Made by a program: the position numbers and the translations under genes. Below, piece after piece: positions 10,110 through 18,968 of a stretch of 20,855 nt of DNA (its first letter is position 1; every line of letters starts with the position of its first letter). Source of the DNA: Priapulus caudatus. Lineage: Eukaryota; Priapulida; Priapulimorpha; Priapulimorphida; Priapulidae. The stretch spans positions 120,578-141,432 of the forward strand of contig NW_014577105.1 of assembly GCF_000485595.1 (NCBI RefSeq), given 5' to 3'. Below the pieces are notes generated by a model, which was given only the letters and a program-made list of their open reading frames with translations, did no database searches and was not told the origin of the DNA.

Positions 10110-10349
10110 ATGACATTTGCAATCGATATTCAAACAGACGCGCCATGCTCATCTACCTTCGGGATCTCGCGAGACGATGAGATGGTCGAGCTCCACACTT
10201 TTGCCAATGCCAACTATGACAGCGACGATGACGATTATAAGGAGCTGATTGACGAGCCACCGCCACCGGTCGTAGCAAAGAAGCAGGCGACATCTCCGCA
10301 GTCGCCGGGGACGCCACCTAGTGGCAACAAGTATCTGCCGCTACCACAG
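10110..10349 (+). CDS. Candidate coding exon of an acidic, proline-rich protein
   Basis: From ATG at 10110 an open frame of 80 codons ends at CAG followed by GTAAAT (10350-10355), a strong splice-donor match; without splicing it runs to a stop at 10379. Composition is complex and gene-like. Residues 36-47 are acidic with tyrosines (YDSDDDDY then KELI). Residues 49-58 read EPPPPVVAKK, a possible SH3-type proline motif. Residues 61-79 are Ser/Pro-rich and end in KYLPLP. I do not recognise the protein; the motifs would fit a signalling adaptor or a cytoplasmic tail, but that is a guess. A TCTCGCGAGA palindrome lies inside the exon at 10165. It could also be a chance frame in CpG-rich repeat DNA. 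The arm 1 counterpart is frameshifted. Confidence 0.3.
10165..10174. promoter_or_regulatory. TCTCGCGAGA palindrome, arm 2
   Basis: An exact palindrome, kept in both arms. It lies in a CpG-containing stretch beside the candidate exon. If functional it would mark a CpG-type promoter near 10150, which argues that the first ATG of the exon could lie downstream of the true transcription start. Not testable from sequence alone. Confidence 0.35.
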
Positions 10350-10384
10350 GTAAATAGAGTCGCCATACATGAATCGTAATGCGG

Positions 10385-10475
10385 TGTCGCGCGAAATATC
10401 TGACGTGTGCGAAATATCTGAGATAGGATGCGTATGCCGACCCGACCAATGACAGCTCGTCTTTGTGTTACGATA
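10385..10475 (-). repeat. Shared CCAAT module in segment A, arm 2
   Basis: Inverse of the module at 615-705 and related to 5395-5505. It reads GCGCGAAATATCTGAC, then GATAGGATGCGTATGCC, then CCAATGACAGCTCGTC. Together with the copy at 13990-14095 it flanks the GA/CT minisatellite pair in opposite orientation, so the centre of this region is bounded by inverted copies. Confidence 0.7.
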
Positions 10476-10530
10476 GGTTGTGTAAACTTGAAGGTTTGTG
10501 TAAAATACCAAGTTCTGGTACAGGGTAGCG

Positions 10531-11612
10531 AGGAGCAGTGTAGGGAGGGGGAGGGGAAGGGAGGAGGAAGTTTAGAGTAGTACTAGTAGGTGGAGTAGGA
10601 AGAAGCTAGTGAAGAATGAGGAAGGGAAGAAGCTGGTGGAGAAGGAGGAGGGGAAAAGCTGGTGGAGAAGGAGGAGGGGGAGAAGCTGGTGGAGAAGAAG
10701 GAAGGGGAGAAGGAGGGGGAGAAGGGAGCTGGTGGAGGAGGAGGGGGAGAAGGGAGAAGCTAGTGGAGAAGGAGGAGGGAGAGAAGCTGGTAGAGAATGA
10801 GGAAGGGGAGAAGGTAGAGGTGATAGAGAAGAAGGAGGGGAGAAGCTGGTGGAGAAGGAGGAGGGGGAGAAGCTGGTGGAGAATGAGGAAGGGGAGAAGG
10901 GAGAAGCTGGTGGAGAAAGAGGAAGGGGAGAAGGGAGAAGCTGGTGGAGAAGGAGGAAGGGGAGAAGGGAGAATGTGGTAGTGAAGGAGGAGGGGAGAAG
11001 CTGATGGAGAAGGAGGAGGGGAGAAGCTGGTGGAGAATGAGGAAGGGGAGAAAGGAGAAGCTGGTGGAGAAGAAGGAGGGGAGAAGCTGGTGGAGAATGA
11101 GGAAGGGGAGAAGGAAGAAGCTGGTGGAGGAGGAACGGAAGAAGGGTGAAGGTGGTAGAGGAGGAGGAGGGAAAGAAGCTGGTGGAGAAGGAGGAGGAGG
11201 AGAAGCTGGTGGAGAAGGAGGAAGGGGAGAAGTACGGGGAGAAGGAAGCTGGTAGAGGAGGTGGGGTAGAAGGGAGAAGCTGGTGGAGAAGGAGGAGGGG
11301 AAGAAGCTGGTGGAGAAGGAGGAAGGGGAGAAGGGAGAAGGTGGTGGAGAAGGAGGAGGGGAGAAGCTGATGGAGAAGGAGGAGGGGAGAAGCTGGTGGA
11401 GAAGGAGGAGGGGAAGAAGCTGGTGGAGAAGGAGGAGGGGAGAAGCTGGTGGAAAAGGAGGAAGGGGAGAAGGGAGAAAGTGGTGGAGAAGGAGGAGGGG
11501 AGAAGCTGATGGAGAAGGAGGAGGGGAGAAGCTGGTGGAGAAGGAGGAGGGGAAGCTGGTGGAGAAGGAGGAGGGGAGAAGCTGGTGGAGGAAGAGGAGA
11601 GAGGGAAGAAGC
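10531..11612. repeat. GA-rich minisatellite (purine strand)
   Basis: About 1.08 kb of nearly pure purine on the + strand. The units are built on GAGAAGCTGGTGGAGAAGG followed by AGGAGGGG, varying between about 24 and 33 bp and very regular. It is the inverse of the CT minisatellite. Frames rich in EKEEG/RRRRG and their opposite-strand Ser/Pro frames are repeat artefacts. Confidence 0.95.
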
Positions 11613-11615
11613 TCT

Positions 11616-13872
11616 CGTCATTCTCCTTCTCCACGAGCCTCACTGCCTTTCTCCCCTTCCTCCTTCTCAAGCCAGCTTCTCCGCCCTTGCACTCCATCCT
11701 CCACCAGCTCTCCCATCCTCTTCTCCCACCACCTTTCTCACACAATCTTCCCTTCCCTTCTGCCCACCAGCCTTTCTCCTCGCTCCTCCTTCTCACCACC
11801 AGCTTCTTCTTTTTCCCTTCCTCCCTTCTCCAGCCAGCTTCTCCCCTCCCCCTTCTCCACCAGCCTTCTCTTCTCACCCCTCCTCCTTCATCCACCACTC
11901 TCTCTCCCTTCCTGCGCTTCTCGCACCAGCTTCTCCCCTCCCCGTTCTCCACCGAGCTTCTCCTTCTCCCCCTACCTCCTTCTCCACCAGCTTCTCTTCC
12001 TCCTTCTTCCCCACCAGCTTCTCCCTTTTCCCCCTCCTCCTCCACACTTCCTTTCTGCTCCCCTCCTTCTCACCAGCCTTCTCCCTCGCTCCTTCTCCAC
12101 CAGATCTCCCTACTCCTCCTCGCTCCACCAGCTGCCTTCTCCCTTCCTCTCGCCCCTTTCCTCGATTCTCAGCCAGCTTCTTCCCCTTCTTCCTTCTCCC
12201 ACCAGCTTCTCCTTCTCCCCTTCCTCCTTCTCCACCAGCTTCTCCCTTCTCCCCTTCCTCCTCCACGCAGCTCCCTTCTCCCCCCTCCGTGTCCCTTCCT
12301 CTGCTTCTCCAGCTATTCTCTCCCTCTCGCATCGCTTCTCCTCCCACGCAGCTCTCCCTCCTCCTTCTCCAGCCACCATTCTCCTTCTCCGCTTCCTCCT
12401 TCATTCACCAGCTTCTCCCCTCCTCCTTTCTCCACCAGCTCTCCTTCTCCCACTTCCTCCCTTACCTCCACCAAGCTTCTCTCCCTGCCTCCTCTCCACA
12501 CCTGCTTCTCCTTCGCTCCCCCTCCTCCTTCTGCACGGAGGCTTCTCCTTTCTCGCCCCCTCCTCGCTATCTCCACCAGCGTCCCTCCGCTCGCTTCTCC
12601 CACCAGCTCTCTCTTCTCGCCTTCCTCACTTCCCACAGCTCTGCCCTCCTCCTTCTCCGACCAGCTTCTCCTTCTCCCCTTCCTCCTTCTCTATAGAACC
12701 AAGCTTCTTCCTCTCTTCCTTCTCCACCGAGCTTCTCCGCTTCTCCCTCCATCCTCCACCACTTCTTCCCTGCCTCCTTCTCCACCACGCTTCTCCCTTC
12801 TCCCCCTCTCTTCTCCACCAGCTCCCTTCTCGACCCCTCCTTCTCCCCCTTCTCCTTCTCCAACCAGTTTTCCCTCCTCCTTCTCCACCCGCAGCTCTCC
12901 CTTCTCCCGCTTCCTTCCTCTCCACTAGCTTCTCCCCTCCTCTTTCTCCCCCAGCGTTCTCGCCTTGCTCCCCCTCCTCCACCACCCATCAACCCTGCGC
13001 GCTTCTTCCCCTCCCTCCTTCTCCAACAGCTTCCTTCTCCATTCTTCCGCCTTCTCCATGCCACCACATCCGCTTTTCCCCCTCCTTCTCCCCTTCCCCT
13101 TCTCCACCCCTCTCCCCTCCTCTTTCTCCACCAGCTTCATCCCTTTCCCCCTTCCTCCTCCACCAGCTTCCTTCTCCCCTCCTTCTCCCTTCCTCCTTCT
13201 CCACCAGCGTTCTTTCGCCCTTTCTCCCCATCAGGTCTCCCTCCTCCTTCTCCACCACGTACTCCCTTCTCCCCTTCTCATTCTCCACTCAGCTTTCTCC
13301 CCCAATCCTCGCTCTCCGACCAGCTTCCCCCTTCTCCCCTCTCCTCCACCCAGCCTCCCTCTCCCCTCCTCTTTCTCCACCAGCTTTCTCCCCCTCCTCC
13401 TTTTCTCCACCAGCTTCTTCCCCTCTTCCTCCACTGCAGCGTCGCATTCTCTCCCTCCTTCTCCCTTTCTCCTTCTCCGACCAGATTCCCTCCCCTCTCT
13501 TTCTCCGCTCAGCTCTCTCCCCCTCCTCCATCACCTTTCTCCGTTTCCCCTTTCCCTTCTCTAACCAGCTTCCCCCCTCCATCCTCCTCCTCCCTTTGCC
13601 TCTACTCCTCCTCCAGGAACCTTCATTTCGATTTCCATCACCTTCTCCGCTCCTCCTCCTCCCCCACTTCCTTTCTCCTGCCTCACTCCCCGCTCCTCCT
13701 CCTCCCCCTACTCCTCAACCTTATCCCCTCCTCCTCCTCCGCCTACTCCATCACCTTCTCCTCTCCTCCTCCTCTTCCTACCCCCTCCTCGTCCTCCCTC
13801 CTCCATCTACTCTATCACCTTCTCCGCCTCCTCCTCCTGCCTCCTCCTCCTCCTCTCCTCCTCCTGCCTTTT
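11616..13872. repeat. CT-rich minisatellite (pyrimidine strand), noisy block
   Basis: About 2.25 kb of the same unit in the opposite orientation, beginning within a few bases of the end of the GA block. It is much more irregular, with inserted single A and G bases. Toward 13430-13872 it follows the order of the clean block 4820-5272: the CATTCTCTCCCTCC unit, then CCATCACCTTCTCCG, then CTC-rich repeats, then TTTTTGTATTGAGCTGG. The 865-codon open frame through it has no protein-like composition. Confidence 0.9.
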
Positions 13873-14657
13873 TGTATTGAGCTGGTCGTCTTAGCTAAGT
13901 GGATCGCCATATTGAGCATATATGCGAAGTGCGCATCGCATGCGATCCTATATCATTTATTTCGAGCAGGTCAGAAATTCGCACACAAGCTCGAGCGTGT
14001 GATTGGATCGGGTCGAGATACCATGCGCAAGTGCCGCATGCGCCATAGCATCCTAATCTCAGATATTCGGCAGTCAGAAAATTTCGCGCTACGCGGGCGT
14101 GGAGGAACATACCATCGCCACTTATGTTATATGTTATTAGTAATTTGCGCAGAAAGTGTTAATACTTAGCGATGCAATATTTGCCAAAAGTAATGGCCCC
14201 GTGGTTGCCAGCTATCGCTGTGCTGAAAAGGGTGATAACGTAACGTAGTAGGCTGACGTTACAGACGACTCAAGTATCGATTGGCTTTCAACAGATATGC
14301 TCCTCGGCCTAGACGTCATCGTCAATATTGAACTTTTGTGTGCGCCCAAAATTAAACTGCTTCTTGAGTCATGTAGTAATGATTGCCGTTAAAACAATGT
14401 ATACGGTTCGGTGTGCTTGCTACAATCTGACTATTTTTCCAAATTACAAAGAACTCCACTCGAAATTCCTAATGCTCAACAAACAGCAACATGCTTGCTT
14501 AAACGGTCGTGGGTAACAACGCGGCCTTACAATTACTATGTGAACGCAAATACACACTGACGACATGCATGTAGTTTGCAAGGGATGAGGCTGGGCGGGT
14601 GCCCATTATCCGTTACATTTATGAGTCATCTATAGAACAGAAGCAGTATAATTTATA
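13873..14657 (+). repeat. Segment B flank, second (noisy) copy
   Basis: Direct duplicate of 5273-6044, with many one-base indels. For example, the NRF1-like palindromes are broken here (CGCATCGCATGCGATCC). It ends with a degenerate 22-bp unit (14630-14651) and the transposon terminus at 14658. No gene. Confidence 0.85.
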
Positions 14658-15205
14658 TAGTCCAGGAGGCAAATTTCTGTACAACCTCAGGAATTGGTTG
14701 CAACCAGTCACTACATCTAAGGTTTTACTTGACAGGATGGTCGAATAGACCCTGGAACACCGCCTAGGTAGTATGTAGTTCAAATTGTGGTATCAGTTTT
14801 GTGCTAGAAGCATTTTATAGACCAGGTGGGTGACCGACACCGGTTCAAAAATGTGGGTTATCATAACATATACAACTCATATCTTTGGCTAATAATCACC
14901 AATTTTAATGATTTTGGTACCAATGGTCCGTCTTAGAAATTGCTACCAGATAAAAACATGTTAACCTATTTAAGAGGTCACTTAAGAGGTCACTAGAGGG
15001 TCACTACAGGTCAAAAGGTATGTGACGGCATTTTTCTTACCTGGGCAAGTAACGATTGCCAAATATACATCAAAATGTTGCTACATGAGTTTGCTTATGT
15101 TTATTTTAACCTAGGGTGACCATATAAGGAGTCCAGTAAATATACAACTATCATCTTGAACGCTTATCCATGGCAGCAAATGGAATAGTGAATGAAATCC
15201 GTGAC
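14658..15205 (+). repeat. Left terminal inverted repeat, copy 2
   Basis: Pairs with 18969-19520 and duplicates 6045-6590, with additional single-base indels (for example TCCAGGAGGCAAATT against TCCAGGAGCAAATT). It carries the AGGTCA array at 14975-15013, with one half-site reading AGGGTCA. Between 15205 and about 15713 there is AT-rich transposon DNA with the second subterminal block and no visible gene. Confidence 0.85.
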
Positions 15206-16209
15206 AGTTATGAACATTCAAATTCTCTGTAAGGGGTAAGCATTGGGTAACAAAGCTGCTAAATATCTTGCGCAATATTTCTACCAATTTAAAAGTTTTT
15301 GATAGCAATAGATGCCTTATATGAAATTTGCTAAGCCATAATGTATTAACACAACTATAATGTTAACCCGCTTTAGAAAGTCACTACAGGTCAAACGCGG
15401 AAAACCCATAAAAAAGGTAAAAACATACAAAATGAGTGAATGTTCAAAATGACGCCACTGAACTGGGATGGATAGCAACATGTGGCTATAACCATGTGCT
15501 ATAACCATACTCGAATAATATACCACCGACTCTATCTGAATAGATTATCCACATTAATTTGGCTATGGATATCCAAGTTTAGGTGCGGGTTCAGAGTGGG
15601 CAAAACACGAAGCGAGTCCGCACATAAACCATGGTGATTGATATATTTATTTCATCTGGGTGCACTATAAAATGCGAATTTTTGTAGCACTGCTATAAGC
15701 TGATGTGTGTGATATCCTGCACGGCGTTGGTCTGACTCTGTCCCAACAAGAAGCTGTTGAGGTGGAGACTCACCCCATGTCTGCAGATCCCGCAGAACTG
15801 TACACAGCGGAGTGGATTCAAGTGCCATGGTCACTTCATGTATACGCAACCCTCACCAGTGTTGGTTACTGCCCATGATAGATAGATCGCCAACAGAATC
15901 CAGATACAGTGTACAACTGTCATGAAGAATGTGGAGGCCGATGATGGCGAGGCCTTGGCCATGGAAGACAGCGTCATAACGTTCGACCTCGCATCTATGT
16001 CAAAGCCAAAAGAAATACAAATAGGGCCTACCAGAAGAGTTTGTCAACATGGTTCATTCGCGATGGGCAGCTTCCATGTAGCGCATAAACACCATATCCC
16101 TCCTGGGAAGAAATATGATGGATCGGGAAAGAGGATCTACTTATCGAATCGGGAGTGTATGGTAGTGGCACCGGCTCAACGGCTTCCTATAAGGGAAAGG
16201 TCTTGACAC

Positions 16210-16512
16210 CGAGGAGTTCGTGCACATCGACTGATCATGGAAGCCATATTCCGTCTCCAGTGGCAAGCCTTCATCAAGTGGCTGTCAGACAATGATGGTG
16301 GTGGTGTAGATAAGGAAGCAGTGGCAGAGTACACCAGGGCCTGTAGAGAAGCTGTCTGGGAAGGCAAAGATGTCAAGGAAAACTTAGACAAGCTGACGCA
16401 GAACATGGTAGAGCTGGAACAGCAGTTCACCACATTCAAGAATGAGGCTCGCAGCAAATCTCACCTGTTTGCTTTCTGGGATGACTATGTTGCTATGGTC
16501 CAGCTGCTTCTC
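16210..16512 (+). CDS. Transposon protein, segment b (LQWQAFIKWL block)
   Basis: An open stretch of 101 codons in one frame, starting RGVRAHRL and continuing through MEAIFRLQWQAFIKWL (ATG at 16237). A charged, probably helical region follows with EAVAEYTRAC, KENLDKLTQNMVELEQQF and HLFAFWDDYVAMVQLLL. It stops at TAG 16513-16515. The next segment is in the same frame. The TAG sits where I expect glutamine in the family, so a single C-to-T change would explain it. About 20 residues usually found between LLL and the RPNYSRW motif also seem to be missing; this comes from memory and needs an alignment. Confidence 0.7.
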
Positions 16513-16515
16513 TAG

Positions 16516-17375
16516 TTCATCGCCATGGGCAGGCCAAACTATTCCCGATGGCTACCTGCCTACATCACCGACATGAACCAGCTGTTGGAGACACATCCTG
16601 CCATTCACAAAGAGTTGGTCAATGGAAACCATGCTGTCAGCAGGCCTAGTCAGCCGTTTGCTCAGGTGTGGACTGATATGGCCTTGGAGCAATCCATCAA
16701 CCTGGACTCAAAGACCAAGGGTGGCATCATCGGCATCAGTCAGAAACCCGGAGCACTTGAACGCTGGTTCTTTACCTGCCACGAACGAGCTGTTATCACA
16801 ACAGCAATGAAGGAGATGTGTGGCCTGCAAGATTCTAATCGAGTGGGAACACACAAGAAGGCAGCCCCAAACAGACGGAAGAGAGATGAGGGAGATGTCA
16901 ACAAGCTGTTGTCCACCATCACATCAGGCCTCATGACAGACACATTCTCTCTTGATAAAGTGGACAATGACAGTGATGACCCCTTACCCCTTATCAGCAT
17001 TGGCACAGGAGTGGTAATGCCACAAGATGTTACAAGACGCCTACTGAGCTGCTATGAGTTAGGCACAGCACAGGTGACAACATTTGTGGAGGAAAGGCTC
17101 AACACCAATGAGGTGCTCTTTTGGAATTTCTTACCTAATCTCAAGATCAAGACCTTCACCACATTGGCAAAAAAGAAAAAAATCAAGACAGCTGACGACA
17201 AAACAATCACTGTTGCTGCTGATCGTGACCTATTTGGTCGTCTTGTAATTTCTGCAAAGTCTAGGGACATCAACCTGAAAGAGGTCATGAGCTATGAACT
17301 CTCGACAGTGCCCTATTCCCTCGTACACTCGGATGGCAATCTCAGGAAAACCACAAAGAGTGTGCTTCTCTCGGA
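16516..17375 (+). CDS. Transposon protein, segment c (central region)
   Basis: About 286 codons in the same frame as segment b. Conserved blocks are RPNYSRWLPAY (from 16531), NHAVSRPSQPFAQVWTDMAL, EQSINLDSKTKGGIIGIS, ALERWFFTCHERA and TKEMCG-like AMKEMCGLQD. A lysine-rich KKAAPNRRKRDEGD linker follows, then VTTFVEERLNTNE, a basic LAKKKKIKTADDKT patch and FGRLVISAKSRDINLKEVMS. The TDMALEQSIN and KGGIIG blocks are the strongest family signatures. The carboxylates could include transposase catalytic residues, but I cannot assign a DDE triad. The frame is lost between 17370 and 17379; the continuation in this frame to 17430 is not family-like. Confidence 0.7.
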
Positions 17376-17378
17376 TAG

Positions 17379-18340
17379 GAGACCAGGGTGGATGTTCAGG
17401 GAAAACTTCCAGCACCGATGCAAGGGATGACAACTGCACATCTGATTGATGGTATGGCTTCTGTACAGATGTTAAAGTCTGGTGGTGTGTCAACCTTTGG
17501 AGAGCTCGCGTCCAAGCACTACAGTCTCATCACTGCACCATTTGCTCAGAAGGGGTGCATGCGAGTTGATGTAATCATGGACCAGTACAGGAGCATGTCA
17601 ACCAAAGCTGGAGAGCGTGCCAAACGGGGAGCATCCACTGCCCTAGAGATCAAAATCCAGAGCCCAGCAACACCAATTCTCAAGCAGTGGCCGAAATACA
17701 TTGCCAATCCACAAAACAAGACCAATCTGTGTGCCTTCCTGTCGGAAACGTGGTGTCACATGGCACAAGAGAAGCTGCAACTCGGCCAGCAAATTGTCCT
17801 TGCTGGTGGTTTCAGAGATGGTCAAAAGGCGGTTCTAGTTATCAAAGGACACTGTGAGGAGCTAGCACCTCTCAGATCAGACCACGAGGAAGCAGACACT
17901 AGGCTACTGCTGCATGCGAAACATGCATCGCATGACCACAAAAGGATCATCATCCAATCCCCAGACACAGATGTAGCTGTACTGTGTGCCACACACTTCA
18001 ACAGTCTCGCCTGCCAACAACTATGCTTCCGCACTGGGGTTAAGGACAAGCTGAGGTACATCCCCATGCACAATTTGGCTGCCGAGTTAGGTCCACAGCT
18101 CTGTGATGCATTGCCAGCATTCCATGCACTGACCGGATGCGACTCTAACAGTTCACTGTGTGGAATCGGCAAGAAGAAAGCCCTCAACACAATATGTGCT
18201 AGTAAGCTGCACCAGGAGAGTGTGTCTCAGCTGGGCAAAGACGCCACAATGAGTGAAGACACTATCTCTGGGTGTGAAGCGTTTGTGTGCAGTGTATACA
18301 CAAAGACCACAAAAGCTGGCAGCAAAGCCGAAGGTACTGG
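17379..18340 (+). CDS. Transposon protein, segment d: FEN/XPG-type PIN nuclease
   Basis: About 320 open codons. Numbering from the GTG at 17388, the conserved acidic positions fall in family order. D21 is in HLIDGMASVQML, like the first FEN aspartate. D65 is in RVDVIMDQYR, followed by K73/R77/R80 like the FEN arginine/lysine helix. E168-A-D170 is in HEEADTRLLLHA. D193 and D195 are in QSPDTDVAVL. D252 is in ALTGCDSN and is followed at once by GIGKKKAL, which matches the helix-two-turn-helix GIG of FEN1. All seven metal-ligand positions are therefore filled. Family knowledge predicts a Mg-dependent structure-specific DNA nuclease; use in cut-and-paste or gap processing is inference. The TAG at 17376 lies immediately upstream in this frame. 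Confidence 0.75.
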
Positions 18341-18754
18341 GTTTTCTGTCAGAGAGGCCAGAAGAATGAGGTGTTGCCGCCGACTTCAGACAGCCTCCTT
18401 CAACACCTAAAGCGTTCAAACTACCAAACTGTTGTATAGAGGAGGGCACTGGATGCCAGACAGAACTTGCCAACACCCGAGCAACATGGCTGGAGCATTT
18501 CAGATGGTGCTCTGCAACCTGTGCTGATGACAAAGGAGCCAGCACCACGTGGACTGGTAGAGCTTACGGCATGTCGCTGTAAGAAGTCAGCCTGTCGTCG
18601 TGCAGATTGCTCCTGTAGGACAAATGGACTTGCATGCGCTGAAGCCTGTGCTTGCATGGCCGATGAAAGCTGCCAGAACCCAAACACCATGCTACAAAAC
18701 CCAGTAGATGGTCATAATGTGGATGACGAGGACGATGAAGATGATTACATTTAA
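18341..18754 (+). CDS. Transposon protein, segment e: CXC-type cysteine domain and acidic tail
   Basis: The frame opens with FCQRGQKNEVLPPTSDSLLQ and HLKRSNYQTVV, then TAG at 18437-18439 where the family has tryptophan (TGG to TAG). It resumes RRALDARQNLPTPEQHGW. From 18572 nine cysteines follow in the spacing C-x-C-x4-C-x4-C-x-C-x6-C-x3-C-x-C-x5-C, with CRCKKSACRRADCSC first, then GLACAEACACM. This resembles a tesmin/TSO1 CXC (CRC) zinc-binding, DNA-contacting motif. The protein ends in an acidic DDEDDEDDYI tail at TAA 18752-18754. I expect it to help bind transposon DNA; that is inference from the CXC family. Confidence 0.7.
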
Positions 18755-18968
18755 AGGCCGCACATAAGTTGACAGTGACAGTTCATACTCTAACCAGTTA
18801 GTGTTGACTATGATATATGACGATGACTATAATATTGAAATTGTATTGTTAAATTATAAACACATTACAGATTAAACAGACTCAAACAAGAGGTGATGCA
18901 CGTATAATAAGTGTGTCAAATACTTCAGTGCTGACAACTATAACATTTCATATAGCTGACGTAAAATT
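18755..18968. other. 3' region of the transposon gene
   Basis: 214 bp between the stop codon and the right inverted repeat, AT-rich and without an open frame. An ATTAAA hexamer at 18871-18876 is a plausible polyadenylation signal about 117 bp after the stop. Confidence 0.5.
18871..18876 (+). terminator. Possible polyadenylation signal ATTAAA
   Basis: The common ATTAAA variant lies in an AT-rich stretch after the gene. There is no AATAAA nearby. No cleavage-site evidence is available from sequence alone. Confidence 0.25.

Larger units (their letters stand above)
7426..10530 (-). repeat. Segment A, arm 2 of the giant inverted repeat (clean copy)
   Basis: Reverse complement of 541-3829, slightly shorter because arm 1 has more inserted bases. 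It holds the 91-bp tandem pair (8860-9022), an AAT-tract repeat (9259-9350), a TCTCGCGAGA palindrome (10165) and a candidate + strand exon (10110-10349). The rest has no convincing gene. The small frames at 8068-8316, 9382-9754 and 9886-10086 lack recognisable domains and are not preserved in arm 1. Confidence 0.9.
15713..18754 (+). pseudogene. Broken transposon-encoded protein with FEN/XPG-like nuclease and CXC domain
   Basis: The protein spans roughly 1,000 codons over several frames. In order it has: a conserved block ending FDLAIYVKAKEIQ (frameshifted, 15719-16030); the ESGVYGSGT region (about 16131-16205, different frame); MEAIFRLQWQAFIKWL (16237-16284); a central region (16516-17375); a nuclease (17379-18340); and a cysteine domain (18572-18673). 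Breaks seen are several indels before 16210, TAG at 16513, a frame change near 17370-17379, another near 18320-18340 and TAG at 18437. The N-terminal part that I associate with this family is absent from the element, so the copy is either internally deleted or depends on upstream exons. Indels before 16210 may be base-calling noise; the later breaks lie in otherwise clean sequence. Confidence 0.8.

Noticed and set aside
10572-12045. Long minus-strand frames of 349 and 479 codons
   Set aside because: Antisense translation of the GA/CT minisatellite with no domain-like composition.
4672-13872. Regular repeats considered as a CRISPR array
   Set aside because: The units are contiguous low-complexity minisatellites without unique spacers, in a eukaryotic context.
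11283-13880. 865-codon open frame on the + strand
   Set aside because: It runs through the GA and then the CT minisatellite and encodes only repeat-derived Glu/Arg/Trp and Ser/Pro/Leu. Other frames on both strands are equally open.
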